A stretch of DNA of 64,000 nt from Micromonospora sp. U21 (GTDB lineage Bacteria; Actinomycetota; Actinomycetes; Mycobacteriales; Micromonosporaceae). A program made the translations under genes and the position numbers. The notes beneath the pieces are model-generated. The model made no database searches, was not told where the DNA came from, and saw nothing but the letters and a program-made list of their open reading frames with translations. Positions within the stretch are counted from its first letter, which is position 1. Every line of letters begins with the position of its first letter. The DNA is taken from contig NZ_JAGPYK010000021.1 in assembly GCF_018070045.1 (NCBI RefSeq), forward strand, positions 1 through 64,000, written 5' to 3'. Shown here piece after piece: positions 44,934-52,800 of the stretch.

Positions 44934-45965
44934 TCAGCGCCGGGTGCGCCGGAGGTGGTCGCTGGAGCGGCGGACGACCAGCTCCGGCTGGAAGACCACG
45001 TGCCGGTGCCGGTGCGCGTCGCCGGGCTCGGCCTCCTCCAGCAGCAGCTGCGCCGCGGTGCGGCCGAGCTGGTCGCGGGGCTGACGTACCGATGACAGCG
45101 GCACCGCCGCCGCGTCGGCGAACTCGATGTCGTCGTAGCCGACGATGGCCACGTCGGCCGGCACCCGCAGGCCGCGCGCGGTCAACTCCTGGAGCACGCC
45201 GAGCGCGATCAGGTCGTTGGCGCAGAAGACGGCGGTGGGACGCTGCCGGGCCGGCAGCGTCAGCAGCTCCTCGGCGGCACGCCGGCCGGCGGCGACGGTC
45301 AGGTTGGTGGTCACCGCCACCCGGAGGTCGGCGCCGTTGCCGCGTTCCTCCAGCGCCGCGGCGGCACCGGCGTACCGGTCGGCGACCTGGGCGATGGAGA
45401 GTGGCCCGCCGAGGTAGGCGATGCGGTGGTGGCCTTGGTCCAGCAGGTGGTCCATGGCGAGCCGGCCGCCGAGGACGTCGTCGACCGCCACCGAGCAACG
45501 GTTCGCCCGGCCGGTGCCCCGGTCCACCAGCACCACCGGGATGCCCCGGTCGATGAGCTTGTCCAGGTTGGGCTGGGGGCCGTGGCCGACCGGGGTGATG
45601 AGGACGCCACGGACCCGCTGCTCCTCCAGCAGCTCCAGGTGGCGGCGCTCGCGGGCGCTGTCCTCGCCGCTGTTGCAGACGACGAGCATGGCGCCGGCTT
45701 CCTCGACCACCTGTTCGGCGCCGCGCACGACGTCGGTGAAGAACGGGTTGGCCACGTCCAGGACCACGATGGCGACGGTGCGACTGTGCCCGGCGCGCAG
45801 TTGGCGCGCGGAGTCGTTGCGGACGTAGCCGAGCGTGCTGATGGCGTCGAGCACCCGCTGGCGGGTGGCGGGGGCGACCGTGTCGGGCCGGTTGAGCACG
45901 TTGCTCACCGTGCCGAGGGAGACGCCGGCGTGCCGGGCGACCTCCTTGATGTTCGCCGTTGCCAT
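44934..45965 (-). CDS. LacI-family repressor of the rhamnose regulon
   Basis: A 343-residue regulator with an N-terminal LacI helix-turn-helix (I-K-E-V-A-R-H-A-G-V-S-L-G-T-V-S-N-V-L-N, about 5-24), the hinge helix, and a periplasmic-binding-protein-like sugar domain. ATG 45965 is chosen, as GAGGGAG lies five bases upstream. Operators with the LacI-type central CG palindrome lie in front of both the rhamnosidase pair and the ABC operon, and one (46084-46095) lies close to its own start, so autoregulation is likely. The inducer is probably L-rhamnose or a rhamnulose derivative; this is inferred from the neighbours. No AraC-type RhaS/RhaR activators are present. Confidence 0.9.
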   Translation of the reverse strand: MATANIKEVARHAGVSLGTVSNVLNRPDTVAPATRQRVLDAISTLGYVRNDSARQLRAGHSRTVAIVVLDVANPFFTDVVRGAEQVVEEAGAMLVVCNSGEDSARERRHLELLEEQRVRGVLITPVGHGPQPNLDKLIDRGIPVVLVDRGTGRANRCSVAVDDVLGGRLAMDHLLDQGHHRIAYLGGPLSIAQVADRYAGAAAALEERGNGADLRVAVTTNLTVAAGRRAAEELLTLPARQRPTAVFCANDLIALGVLQELTARGLRVPADVAIVGYDDIEFADAAAVPLSSVRQPRDQLGRTAAQLLLEEAEPGDAHRHRHVVFQPELVVRRSSDHLRRTRR

Positions 45966-46083
45966 GACTCCCTCGACGTTCCGTGCGGTGGTCGCGGCCA
46001 CGGGCCCGGCGGGGGTCGCGGTCGCGGTGATCCCCCGTCGCGCGGGACGGCTGGACCGGGTAGCTCCGGCAGTGTATAGCGGC

Positions 46084-46095
46084 TAAAACGTTTCA
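46084..46095. promoter_or_regulatory. LacI-type operator near the lacI start
   Basis: TAAAACGTTTCA differs by one base from the symmetric form TGAAACGTTTCA of the other sites. It lies 119 bases upstream of the lacI start codon and 160 bases before the other operator, in the 302-base divergent region. It could serve lacI autoregulation or DNA looping. The bases between 45966 and 46083 show no other recognisable signal. Confidence 0.6.
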
Positions 46096-46199
46096 TCCAG
46101 CCGGCCGGCGGCCCGCGCGTCGCCTCGCCGACCGGCGGCGCGGGTCGGAGGGGGCGCAGAGCTCGCACCAGCAACAGGGAAGAAATCATGGCGAAACTC

Positions 46200-46255
46200 T
46201 TGACGCTCGCGAATGCCTCCCCCTACGGTCCATGCACGACTCATGAAACGATTCA
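46200..46255 (+). promoter_or_regulatory. Promoter and operator of the rhamnose ABC/catabolic operon
   Basis: TTGACG (46200-46205) and TACGGT (46224-46229), 18 bases apart, make a good sigma-70-type promoter. The operator TGAAACGATTCA (46244-46255) lies about 15 bases after the -10, so a bound repressor would block start or escape. It is identical to the operator before the GH78 genes. The AGGAGGGG ribosome site of the first gene overlaps its right end. Confidence 0.75.
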
Positions 46256-46267
46256 GGAGGGGATCGG

Positions 46268-47791
46268 ATGACCGCCGACGCACCAGGCACGGACGGCGTT
46301 CCGCTGCTGGTACTCGACGGCGTGACGAAGTCCTTCGGGGCCGTCGCCGCGCTGCGTGGGGTGCACCTGGCGCTGCACGCCGGCGAGGCCCACGCCCTGG
46401 TCGGCGAGAACGGGGCGGGCAAGTCCACCCTCGTGAAGATCCTGGCCGGCGCGCACCCGCCGGACGCCGGCGAGATGACCCTGGACGGGCAACCACTGCG
46501 GCTGCGCGGCCCCGCCGACGCCCGGGCCGCCGGCATCGCCGTCATCTACCAGGAGCCGACGCTCTTCCCGGATCTGTCCGTGGCGGAGAACATCTTCATG
46601 GGCCGGCAACCGCTTCGCGGCCTGCGCCGCATCGACAGCGCGGCGATGCACCGCGACGCCGAGCGGCTGTTCCAGCGGCTCGGGGTCCGGATCGACCCCA
46701 CCCGCCCCGCCCGGGGGCTCTCCATCGCCGACCAGCAGCTCGTCGAGATCGCCAAGGCGATCTCGTTCGACGCCCGCGTCCTGGTCATGGACGAACCCAC
46801 CGCCGCGCTCTCCGGTGTGGAGGTCGAGCGGCTCTTCGCGGTCGCCCGGTCGCTCTGCGAACGCGGTGCGGCGGTGCTGTTCATCTCGCACCGGTTCGAC
46901 GAAGTGTTCGACCTCTGCCACCGCGTCACCGTACTGCGCGACGGCGCCTGGGTCTCCAGCGATCCGGCCGCCGACCTCACCGTCGACGAGGTGGTGCGGC
47001 GCATGGTCGGCCGGGACGTCTCCTCGCTCTACCCCAAGCAGGCCGCCGAGCTGCGGGACACCCTGCTCGAGGTTCGCAGGCTGACCCGGGCCGGCGTCTT
47101 CACCGACGTGTCGTTCTCCGTCCGGGGCGGAGAGATCGTCGCGCTCGCCGGGCTGGTCGGCGCCGGCCGCAGCGAGGTCGCCCGCGCCGTCTTCGGCGTC
47201 GACCGCTACGACGCGGGCGAGGTGCTGGTGGCCGGGCGAGGCGTCCCGGCGGGCAAGCCGGGCCGGGCGATCGCCGCCGGCATGGCTCTGGTCCCCGAGG
47301 ACCGACGGCAGCAGGGCCTGGTCATGGAACTGTCGGTGGAGCGCAATGCGACGCTGGCCCGCCGCCGGGCACTGAGCCGGCTGGGCCTCCTGCTCGGCGG
47401 CGCGGAGCGCGCCGAGGCCCGCACCTGGACGCGGCGGTTGCAGGTCAAGGCCGCCCGGCTCGGCGCCCCGGTGGCGACCCTCTCCGGCGGCAACCAGCAG
47501 AAGGTCGTGCTCGCCAAGTGGCTGGCCACCGAACCACGGATTCTGATCATCGACGAGCCCACCCGTGGCATCGACGTCGGCACCAAGTCCGAGGTGCACC
47601 GGCTGCTCTCGGAGCTGGCCGGCGAGGGACTGGCCATCCTCATGATCAGCAGCGAACTGCCCGAGGTGCTCGGCATGGCCGACCGGGTCCTGGTCATGCA
47701 CGAGGGGCGACTGGTCCGCGAGCTGCCCCGGGCCGAGGCGGACGAGACCTCCATCATGTTCGCCGCCACCGGTCAAGGAGTGACCGCATGA
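46268..47791 (+). CDS. rhaT: Rhamnose ABC importer, double ATPase subunit
   Basis: A 507-residue protein with two ABC domains, as in CUT2 sugar importers. Domain 1 has Walker A G-E-N-G-A-G-K-S-T (about 55), signature G-L-S-I-A-D-Q-Q and Walker B V-L-V-M-D-E-P-T. Domain 2 has the usual degenerate Walker A G-L-V-G-A-G-R-S-E and the canonical T-L-S-G-G-N-Q-Q-K-V and I-I-D-E-P-T-R-G-I-D. It powers uptake by the two permeases downstream. GGAGGGG precedes ATG 46268, and its end overlaps the first permease gene by four bases. The substrate is assigned from the catabolic genes in the same operon. Confidence 0.92.
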   Translation: MTADAPGTDGVPLLVLDGVTKSFGAVAALRGVHLALHAGEAHALVGENGAGKSTLVKILAGAHPPDAGEMTLDGQPLRLRGPADARAAGIAVIYQEPTLFPDLSVAENIFMGRQPLRGLRRIDSAAMHRDAERLFQRLGVRIDPTRPARGLSIADQQLVEIAKAISFDARVLVMDEPTAALSGVEVERLFAVARSLCERGAAVLFISHRFDEVFDLCHRVTVLRDGAWVSSDPAADLTVDEVVRRMVGRDVSSLYPKQAAELRDTLLEVRRLTRAGVFTDVSFSVRGGEIVALAGLVGAGRSEVARAVFGVDRYDAGEVLVAGRGVPAGKPGRAIAAGMALVPEDRRQQGLVMELSVERNATLARRRALSRLGLLLGGAERAEARTWTRRLQVKAARLGAPVATLSGGNQQKVVLAKWLATEPRILIIDEPTRGIDVGTKSEVHRLLSELAGEGLAILMISSELPEVLGMADRVLVMHEGRLVRELPRAEADETSIMFAATGQGVTA

Positions 47792-48858
47792 GCCGCACCG
47801 ACGCCGGCGCGCCCGAGCAGATCGCCGGGAACGCCCCGACCGACCCCGACCGGCGGCGCCGCGGCCTCACCGAACGGCTGCTCGCCGTACGCGAGCTGAG
47901 CCTGCTGATCGCCCTCGGGCTGCTGGTCCTGGTGACCACCCTGCGCAACGACCGGTTCCTGAGCGGCCAGAGCGTCAAGGACCTGCTGCTGGGCTGCGCG
48001 ATCCTGGTGATCCTGGCGGTCGGCCAGACCCTGGTCATCGTCACCCGCAACGTCGACCTCTCCGTCGGCTCGATCCTGGGTCTGGTCGCGTTCGCCACCG
48101 GCTCGCTGTTCCTCTCCGCGCCCGGAACCCCGTGGCCCGTGGCGCTCGTCGTGGGTGTCGCGCTGGGCGCGCTCTGCGGCGTGGTCAACGGCGGCCTGAT
48201 CGCGGTGGCCCGGGTGCCCGCCCTGGTCATCACCCTGGGCACCCTCTACGCCTTCCGCGGCGTCGACTACTACTGGGCGTCCGGCCGGCAGATCAACGCC
48301 GCCGACATGCCCCCGTCGTTCCTGCGGCTGGGCAACCAGACCGTGCTCGGCGTACCCGTGCTGTTCCTCGTCGCGCTGGTCGTCGTCGCCGCCGTCGGCT
48401 ACTACCTGCGCTCCTACCGAAGCGGCCGGGAGCTGTACGCGATCGGCTCCGAACCGGCCGCCGCCCGGCTCTCCGGCATCCCGGTGGGCCGGCGGGTGTT
48501 CGCCGTGTTCGTCGCGAACGGCGCGCTCGCCGGCCTCGCCGGTGTGCTGTACGCCGCCCGGTTCGGCACCCTCGACGCGGCCGCCGGCAGCGGCCTGGAA
48601 CTCCAGGTCGTCGCCGCCGCCGTGGTCGGCGGGGTCGCGATCTTCGGCGGCAGCGGCAGCGCCTACGGCGCGGCGCTCGGCGCCGTGCTGCTGACCACGA
48701 TCGGCAGCTCGCTCGCCGTCCTGCGCATCGACCCGTTCTGGCAGCAGGCCGTGGTCGGCGCACTCATCCTCGCCGCCATCGGGCTGGACCGGCTCCTGGC
48801 CCTGCGGGTGGCGGCCCGCCTCCGAGGGAGAAGCGCCCGTGACTCCTCTGACGCGTGA
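47788..48858 (+). CDS. rhaP: Rhamnose ABC importer permease 1
   Basis: A 356-residue CUT2-family permease with about nine to ten helices. Family motifs are N-V-D-L-S-V-G-S-I-L-G-L, T-L-G-T-L-Y-A-F-R-G and the EAA-like loop G-S-E-P-A-A-A-R-L-S-G-I (about 223-234). It forms the pore with the second permease. The last residues (after R-L-R-G-R-S-A-R) run up to a stop only 14 bases before the right end of the tnpB element, so the original C-terminus or spacing may have been altered by that insertion. The frame and core appear intact. Confidence 0.9.
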   Translation: MSRTDAGAPEQIAGNAPTDPDRRRRGLTERLLAVRELSLLIALGLLVLVTTLRNDRFLSGQSVKDLLLGCAILVILAVGQTLVIVTRNVDLSVGSILGLVAFATGSLFLSAPGTPWPVALVVGVALGALCGVVNGGLIAVARVPALVITLGTLYAFRGVDYYWASGRQINAADMPPSFLRLGNQTVLGVPVLFLVALVVVAAVGYYLRSYRSGRELYAIGSEPAAARLSGIPVGRRVFAVFVANGALAGLAGVLYAARFGTLDAAAGSGLELQVVAAAVVGGVAIFGGSGSAYGAALGAVLLTTIGSSLAVLRIDPFWQQAVVGALILAAIGLDRLLALRVAARLRGRSARDSSDA

Positions 48859-48864
48859 ATACGC

Positions 48865-48893
48865 CAGCTTCTCAGGCCGCGCGCGCGGACTGA
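48865..48893 (-). ncRNA. Probable omega-RNA 3' hairpin of the inserted tnpB
   Basis: Bases 48872-48893 pair as a stem of four plus five base pairs with one mismatch (TCAG and CCGCG against CGCGG and CTGA), covering the tnpB stop codon. It is followed on the minus strand by GAAGCTG. The words GCCCTTCAG and GAGAAGCTG flank the stem in the same order as in the tnpB right end at 127-148, with a 16-base GC spacer here instead of four. The guide portion would be read from the DNA just beyond, the 3' end of rhaP. Confidence 0.45.
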
Positions 48894-50047
48894 AGGGCAA
48901 GCCCTGCCCTGAGTACGTTGCTTGCACCGACCACGTCCGCGTGCCCGGTGTGGCCGCAGGCCACGCAGGCGAACTTGGCTTGGGTCAGGCGGTTTTCCCG
49001 AGCACAATGCCCACACTGCGGGCAGGTGCGGGAGGTGTTGGCCGGGTTCACCGCGATCACCAGCCGCCCGGCACTTTCAGCCTTAGCCGCAAGGACTCGC
49101 AGGAACACCCCCCAACCCGCGTCCAGGATCGACCGGTTGAGCCCGGACTTCTGGGCCACATTGGTGGCCGGCGTCTTGATGGTGCCGTGCGTCGAGCGGG
49201 TCATGTTCGTGATGGGCAGGTCCTCGTGCGCGATCAGGTCGTGGTGGCCGACCAGCCAGCGAGCGATCTTGTGGGCATGGTCGAGTCGCTGCCGCCCGAT
49301 GCGGGCGTGCAGGGCCGCGACCCGCTCGCGTGTCTTCCGGCGGCGGATGGACCCACGCCGATGTCGAGCCAGGGCCCGCTGTGCTTCGGTAAGCCGTGCG
49401 TGCGATGCGGCGAGGTGCCGGGGGTTTGCGACGTGTACGCCGTCGGACGTGGTCAGGAACGAAACGACGCCCATGTCGACACCGACCACCCTGCCGGTGG
49501 CCGGCAGTGGCTGGGCGAACACCTCGTCGCAGGACAGGATCACATGCCATCGGCGGCCTTGCCGTTTCACGCTGATCGTCTTGACCGTGCCCTCCACCTG
49601 CCGGTGCGCGTGCACCCGCACGTGCCCGATGCCCTGCAGGTACACCCGCACCTGATTCGAGCCGAGCGCGGGGTTCCAGCGGCATCCGTCGCGGTCCTTG
49701 GGCCATTCGACGGTGTCGAACCAACCCTGGCCCTTGAACCGGGGGTATCCGGGGGTCTCGCCGGCTTTGATCCGGCGGAAGAACGCGGTGAACGCCTTAT
49801 CGAGGCGGCGCAGGGTGGCCTGCTGGGAGGAAAACGACCAACGTGCGTGGTCAGGGTCGGCGCGGCGGATGTCTTTGAGTTGGGCGGACTGGTCGCCGTA
49901 GCGGAGTGTCACCCGGGACCGGCGCCACGCCTCCCGGCGTTCCTCCAGCGCGGAGTTGTAGAGGCTGCGGTGATCGTCCAGACACGCGGCGAGGGAGGCG
50001 GCCTGCCGGGTGGTGGGACGCAGCAGGAACTTATACGCCCGTCTCAC
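48872..50047 (-). CDS. tnpB: TnpB RNA-guided endonuclease, complete
   Basis: A 391-residue TnpB of normal length, starting at GTG 50047 with M-R-R-A-Y-K-F-L-L-R-P-T. The wedge/REC part is followed by a RuvC domain with all catalytic acids: D191 in V-V-G-V-D-M-G-V, E275 in I-A-H-E-D-L and D371 in G-H-A-D-V-V-G-A-S-N. The zinc finger is complete (C342, C345, C361, C364). Known TnpB enzymes cut DNA matched by their omega-RNA next to a short motif and help keep the element in place. No frameshift is seen, so the protein should be active. It lies antisense to the rhamnose operon. Confidence 0.93.
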   Translation of the reverse strand: MRRAYKFLLRPTTRQAASLAACLDDHRSLYNSALEERREAWRRSRVTLRYGDQSAQLKDIRRADPDHARWSFSSQQATLRRLDKAFTAFFRRIKAGETPGYPRFKGQGWFDTVEWPKDRDGCRWNPALGSNQVRVYLQGIGHVRVHAHRQVEGTVKTISVKRQGRRWHVILSCDEVFAQPLPATGRVVGVDMGVVSFLTTSDGVHVANPRHLAASHARLTEAQRALARHRRGSIRRRKTRERVAALHARIGRQRLDHAHKIARWLVGHHDLIAHEDLPITNMTRSTHGTIKTPATNVAQKSGLNRSILDAGWGVFLRVLAAKAESAGRLVIAVNPANTSRTCPQCGHCARENRLTQAKFACVACGHTGHADVVGASNVLRAGLALQSARAA

Positions 50048-50142
50048 CGGTCACGTTTCTGTGGCTCGGGTCCTACACGCACGTCCAAAACCTACCGGAC
50101 TCATCCATGCGGAATTGAAGGGAGGGAGCGCGGATTCTCCCG

Positions 50143-51237
50143 ATGCCTCACGGCGCTGGTCCCCTCCGCGCGAATCTGATGGCACATGACAGCCTGTACG
50201 CCGCACCGCCGTCCGTCGTGGGCGCTGGGCGGGAAACGAGCCGCTTCGCCACCCTGCGCGGGCTGTTCGGCTCCTGGGACGCGGTGATCGTCGGCGCCCT
50301 CGTGGTGGCCGTGCTGGTCGCCGGGCTGACCGTGGAGAACTTCGCCACCGGCCGCAACGCCCAGTTCCTGCTGCTCGACCTGGTGCCGCTCGCGTTCATC
50401 GCCCTGCCGATGACGCTGATCGTGATCACCGGCGAGATCGACCTCTCGGTGGCCAGCATGGTGGGTCTGTGCAGCACGTTGATGGGGCAGCTCTGGCTCT
50501 CCAGTGGACTGTCGCTGGAGCTGATCTGCGTCCTCGTGGTGCTGCTCGGGGCGGTGCTCGGCGCGGTGAACGGTCTCTTCGTCACCGGTTTCGGCCTGCC
50601 GTCCCTGGCGGTCACCATCGGCACGCTCGCCCTCTATCGGGGGTTGTCCTTCGTCGTGCTCGGCGATCAGGCGGTCGCGGACTTCCCGGCCGACTGGACG
50701 GCCGCCGTGGTGCGGAACATCCCCGGCACGTCGATCCCGGTCGTGCTGGTGCCGTTGCTGCTGCTCGCCCTGGTCTTCGGGGCGGTGCTGCACGCCACCC
50801 CGCCCGGCCGGGCGCTCTACGCCATGGGCAACAACGACCAGGCCGCCACGTTCACCGGCGTCTCGGTGGCGCGGACGAAGTTCTGGCTCTTCGTGGTCTC
50901 CGGTGCCGTGTGCGGGCTGGTCGGCATCTTCTGGACCCTGCGGTACGCCAGCGCCCGCGGCGACAACGCCACCGGCCTGGAGCTGACCGTGGTCACCGCC
51001 GTGCTGCTCGGCGGGGTCTCGATCTTCGGCGGCCGGGGTGCCCTGCTCGGTGTGCTGGCGGGCGTCCTGCTCCTCGGCGTCCTGCGCAACGCGTTGCAGC
51101 TCGCCGACGTCGACGCCAACGCCCTGACGATCGTCACCGGCACCCTGCTCATCGCATCCGTGGTGCTGCCCAACGCCGTCGCGGACATCCGCGCCCGGCT
51201 GCACCGTCGACGACAGCGGCACCCCGTCGCTTCGTGA
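50143..51237 (+). CDS. rhaQ: Rhamnose ABC importer permease 2
   Basis: A 364-residue CUT2 permease with about nine to ten helices. It shares the family motifs of the first permease: E-I-D-L-S-V-A-S-M-V-G-L, T-I-G-T-L-A-L-Y-R-G and an EAA-like loop near G-N-N-D-Q-A-A-T-F-T-G-V. ATG 50143 with GGAGGGAG 15 bases upstream is accepted; ATG 50179 would remove a 12-residue N-terminus that looks atypical and may derive from the insertion junction. It is separated from rhaP by the tnpB element but follows it in frame order and strand. Confidence 0.88.
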   Translation: MPHGAGPLRANLMAHDSLYAAPPSVVGAGRETSRFATLRGLFGSWDAVIVGALVVAVLVAGLTVENFATGRNAQFLLLDLVPLAFIALPMTLIVITGEIDLSVASMVGLCSTLMGQLWLSSGLSLELICVLVVLLGAVLGAVNGLFVTGFGLPSLAVTIGTLALYRGLSFVVLGDQAVADFPADWTAAVVRNIPGTSIPVVLVPLLLLALVFGAVLHATPPGRALYAMGNNDQAATFTGVSVARTKFWLFVVSGAVCGLVGIFWTLRYASARGDNATGLELTVVTAVLLGGVSIFGGRGALLGVLAGVLLLGVLRNALQLADVDANALTIVTGTLLIASVVLPNAVADIRARLHRRRQRHPVAS

Positions 51238-51274
51238 GGTCCCCCGCTCACCAACCACCCCCGGAAGGATGACG

Positions 51275-52360
51275 ATGTCCGCATACCGCAGAGGGCTCCG
51301 TGTCGGGGCCACCAGCCTCACCCTGGCCGCACTGTTGCTCAGCGCCGCAGCGTGCGGCGGCACCACCCGGGACAACTCCGGTAACGACGCCGGCGCCGGC
51401 AACCAGGCGAGCGGCGCCGCCAACCCCGACGCCGCCATCAAGGAAGGGCTCAAGATCGCCTTCCTGCCGAAGCAGCTGAACAACCCCTACTTCACCGTCT
51501 CGGACAACGGCGGCAAGGACGCGGTCACCGAGTTCAAGGGTGAGTTCAAGGAGGTCGGCCCGTCCGAGGCAAGCGCCTCGTCGCAGGTCAGCTACATCAA
51601 CACCCTGTCGCAGCAGGGCATGGACGTCATCGTCACCTCGGCCAACGACCCGAACGCCATCTGCGGGGCGCTCAACCAGGCGAAGGCGGCCGGCGCGAAG
51701 ATCGTCACCTTCGACTCCGACACCAAGCCGGAGTGCCGGCAGATCTTCGTCAACCAGGTCACCGCCGAGGGCATCGCGGAGAACCAGGTCAAGCTGATCT
51801 CGCAGCAGATCGGCGGTGAGGGCGAGATCGCTATCCTCTCCGCGACCGCCAACGCCACCAACCAGAACGCCTGGATCGCGCTGATGAAGGACGAGCTGAA
51901 GAAGCCCGAGTACAGCAAGATCAAGCTGGTCACCGTGGCGTACGGCAACGACGACGACCAGAAGTCCTTCCAGGAGACCCAGGGTCTGCTCCAGTCGTAC
52001 CCGAACCTCAAGGGCATCATCTCCCCGACCACCGTCGGCGTCGCGGCCGCCGCCCGCTACCTCAGCGGATCGCAGTACAAGGGCAAGGTCAAGCTGACCG
52101 GTCTGGGCACCCCCAACCAGATGCGCCAGTACGTCAAGGACGGCACCGTCGACGCGTTCGCCCTGTGGAGCCCGGCCGACCTCGGCTACCTCGCGGCGTA
52201 CGCCGGCGCGGCACTGGCCTCCGGCCAGATCACCGGCGCCGAGGGCGACAAGTTCAAGGCCGGCAAGCTCGGCGAGTTCACCGTCGGCAAGGACGGGGTG
52301 GTCATCCTCGGCCCACCCACCGTCTTCGACAAGAACAACATCGACCAGTTCCAGTTCTGA
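51275..52360 (+). CDS. rhaS: Rhamnose-binding lipoprotein of the ABC importer
   Basis: A 361-residue substrate-binding protein of the ribose/rhamnose type (periplasmic-binding fold I). The signal peptide ends at lipobox S-A-A-A-C-G-G (about C27). The mature part begins with an Asn/Gly/Ala linker, then I-A-F-L-P-K-Q-L-N-N-P-Y-F. Later segments include V-I-V-T-S-A-N-D-P-N-A-I and F-D-S-D-T-K-P-E-C-R. ATG 51275 is preferred over 51269 because GGAAGG lies six bases before it. It captures the sugar at the cell surface and delivers it to the two permeases. Confidence 0.9.
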   Translation: MSAYRRGLRVGATSLTLAALLLSAAACGGTTRDNSGNDAGAGNQASGAANPDAAIKEGLKIAFLPKQLNNPYFTVSDNGGKDAVTEFKGEFKEVGPSEASASSQVSYINTLSQQGMDVIVTSANDPNAICGALNQAKAAGAKIVTFDSDTKPECRQIFVNQVTAEGIAENQVKLISQQIGGEGEIAILSATANATNQNAWIALMKDELKKPEYSKIKLVTVAYGNDDDQKSFQETQGLLQSYPNLKGIISPTTVGVAAAARYLSGSQYKGKVKLTGLGTPNQMRQYVKDGTVDAFALWSPADLGYLAAYAGAALASGQITGAEGDKFKAGKLGEFTVGKDGVVILGPPTVFDKNNIDQFQF

Positions 52361-52422
52361 CCGCCCTCCCGGACGGTGCGGCGCACACTGCCGCACCGAC
52401 CGGGAGAGCCGACGGGAGAACC

Positions 52423-52800
52423 ATGCCCCGCGTCTGCTTCACCCTTCAGGTCGACCCCGACCGGCTGGACGAGTACCGCGCCCGCCACACGCGGGTCTGG
52501 CCGGAGATGCTCGCCGCCCTGGCCGAGAGCGGTTGGCACGACTACTCGCTCTTCCTCCGCGAGGACGGCCTGCTCGTGGGCTACCTGGTCACCGACGACT
52601 TCGCGGCGGCCCAGGCCGCCATGCAGACCAGCGACGTCAACGCCCGCTGGCAGGCGGAGATGGCGCCCTACTTCGTCGGCCTCGACCAGGGCGCCGCCGA
52701 CCGGGCCATCCGGCCGCTGGACGAGGTGTTCAACCTTGAGGCGCAACTCAGCGCAGAGCGTGAGACGCGGCTCGCCGCAGAGACGGGAGACACCCCATGA
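52423..52800 (+). CDS. rhaM: L-rhamnose mutarotase
   Basis: A 125-residue ferredoxin-like fold protein of the RhaM family. The start C-F-T-L-Q-V-D-P-D-R-L-D-E-Y is followed by R-H-T-R-V-W-P-E-M, with the His proposed to act in anomer exchange, and later W-H-D-Y-S-L-F-L-R. The usual length is about 105 residues; the extra 20 at the C-terminus are charged. It interconverts alpha and beta L-rhamnose so the isomerase gets its preferred form. GGGAGA precedes the ATG, and its stop overlaps the isomerase start. Confidence 0.9.
   Translation: MPRVCFTLQVDPDRLDEYRARHTRVWPEMLAALAESGWHDYSLFLREDGLLVGYLVTDDFAAAQAAMQTSDVNARWQAEMAPYFVGLDQGAADRAIRPLDEVFNLEAQLSAERETRLAAETGDTP

Larger units (their letters stand above)
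48859..50142 (-). mobile_element. tnpB-only IS200/IS605-type (IS1341-like) element inserted in the rhamnose operon
   Basis: This 1.28-kb segment separates two permease genes that are adjacent in normal CUT2 operons. It holds a single tnpB on the opposite strand and no tnpA transposase, so it must depend on another element for movement. The right end lies at the left of the segment: on the minus strand, GAGAAGCTG (48873-48865) follows a hairpin that overlaps the tnpB stop. The left end beyond 50047 is not resolved. The boundaries given are the gene-free limits, not mapped ends. IS605-type elements make no target duplication, so none is expected. Confidence 0.65.

Noticed and set aside
43616..45556. 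A 646-codon plus-strand frame over the rhamnosidase end and lacI
   Set aside because: It has no domain, runs across a terminator hairpin and overlaps two supported genes on both strands.
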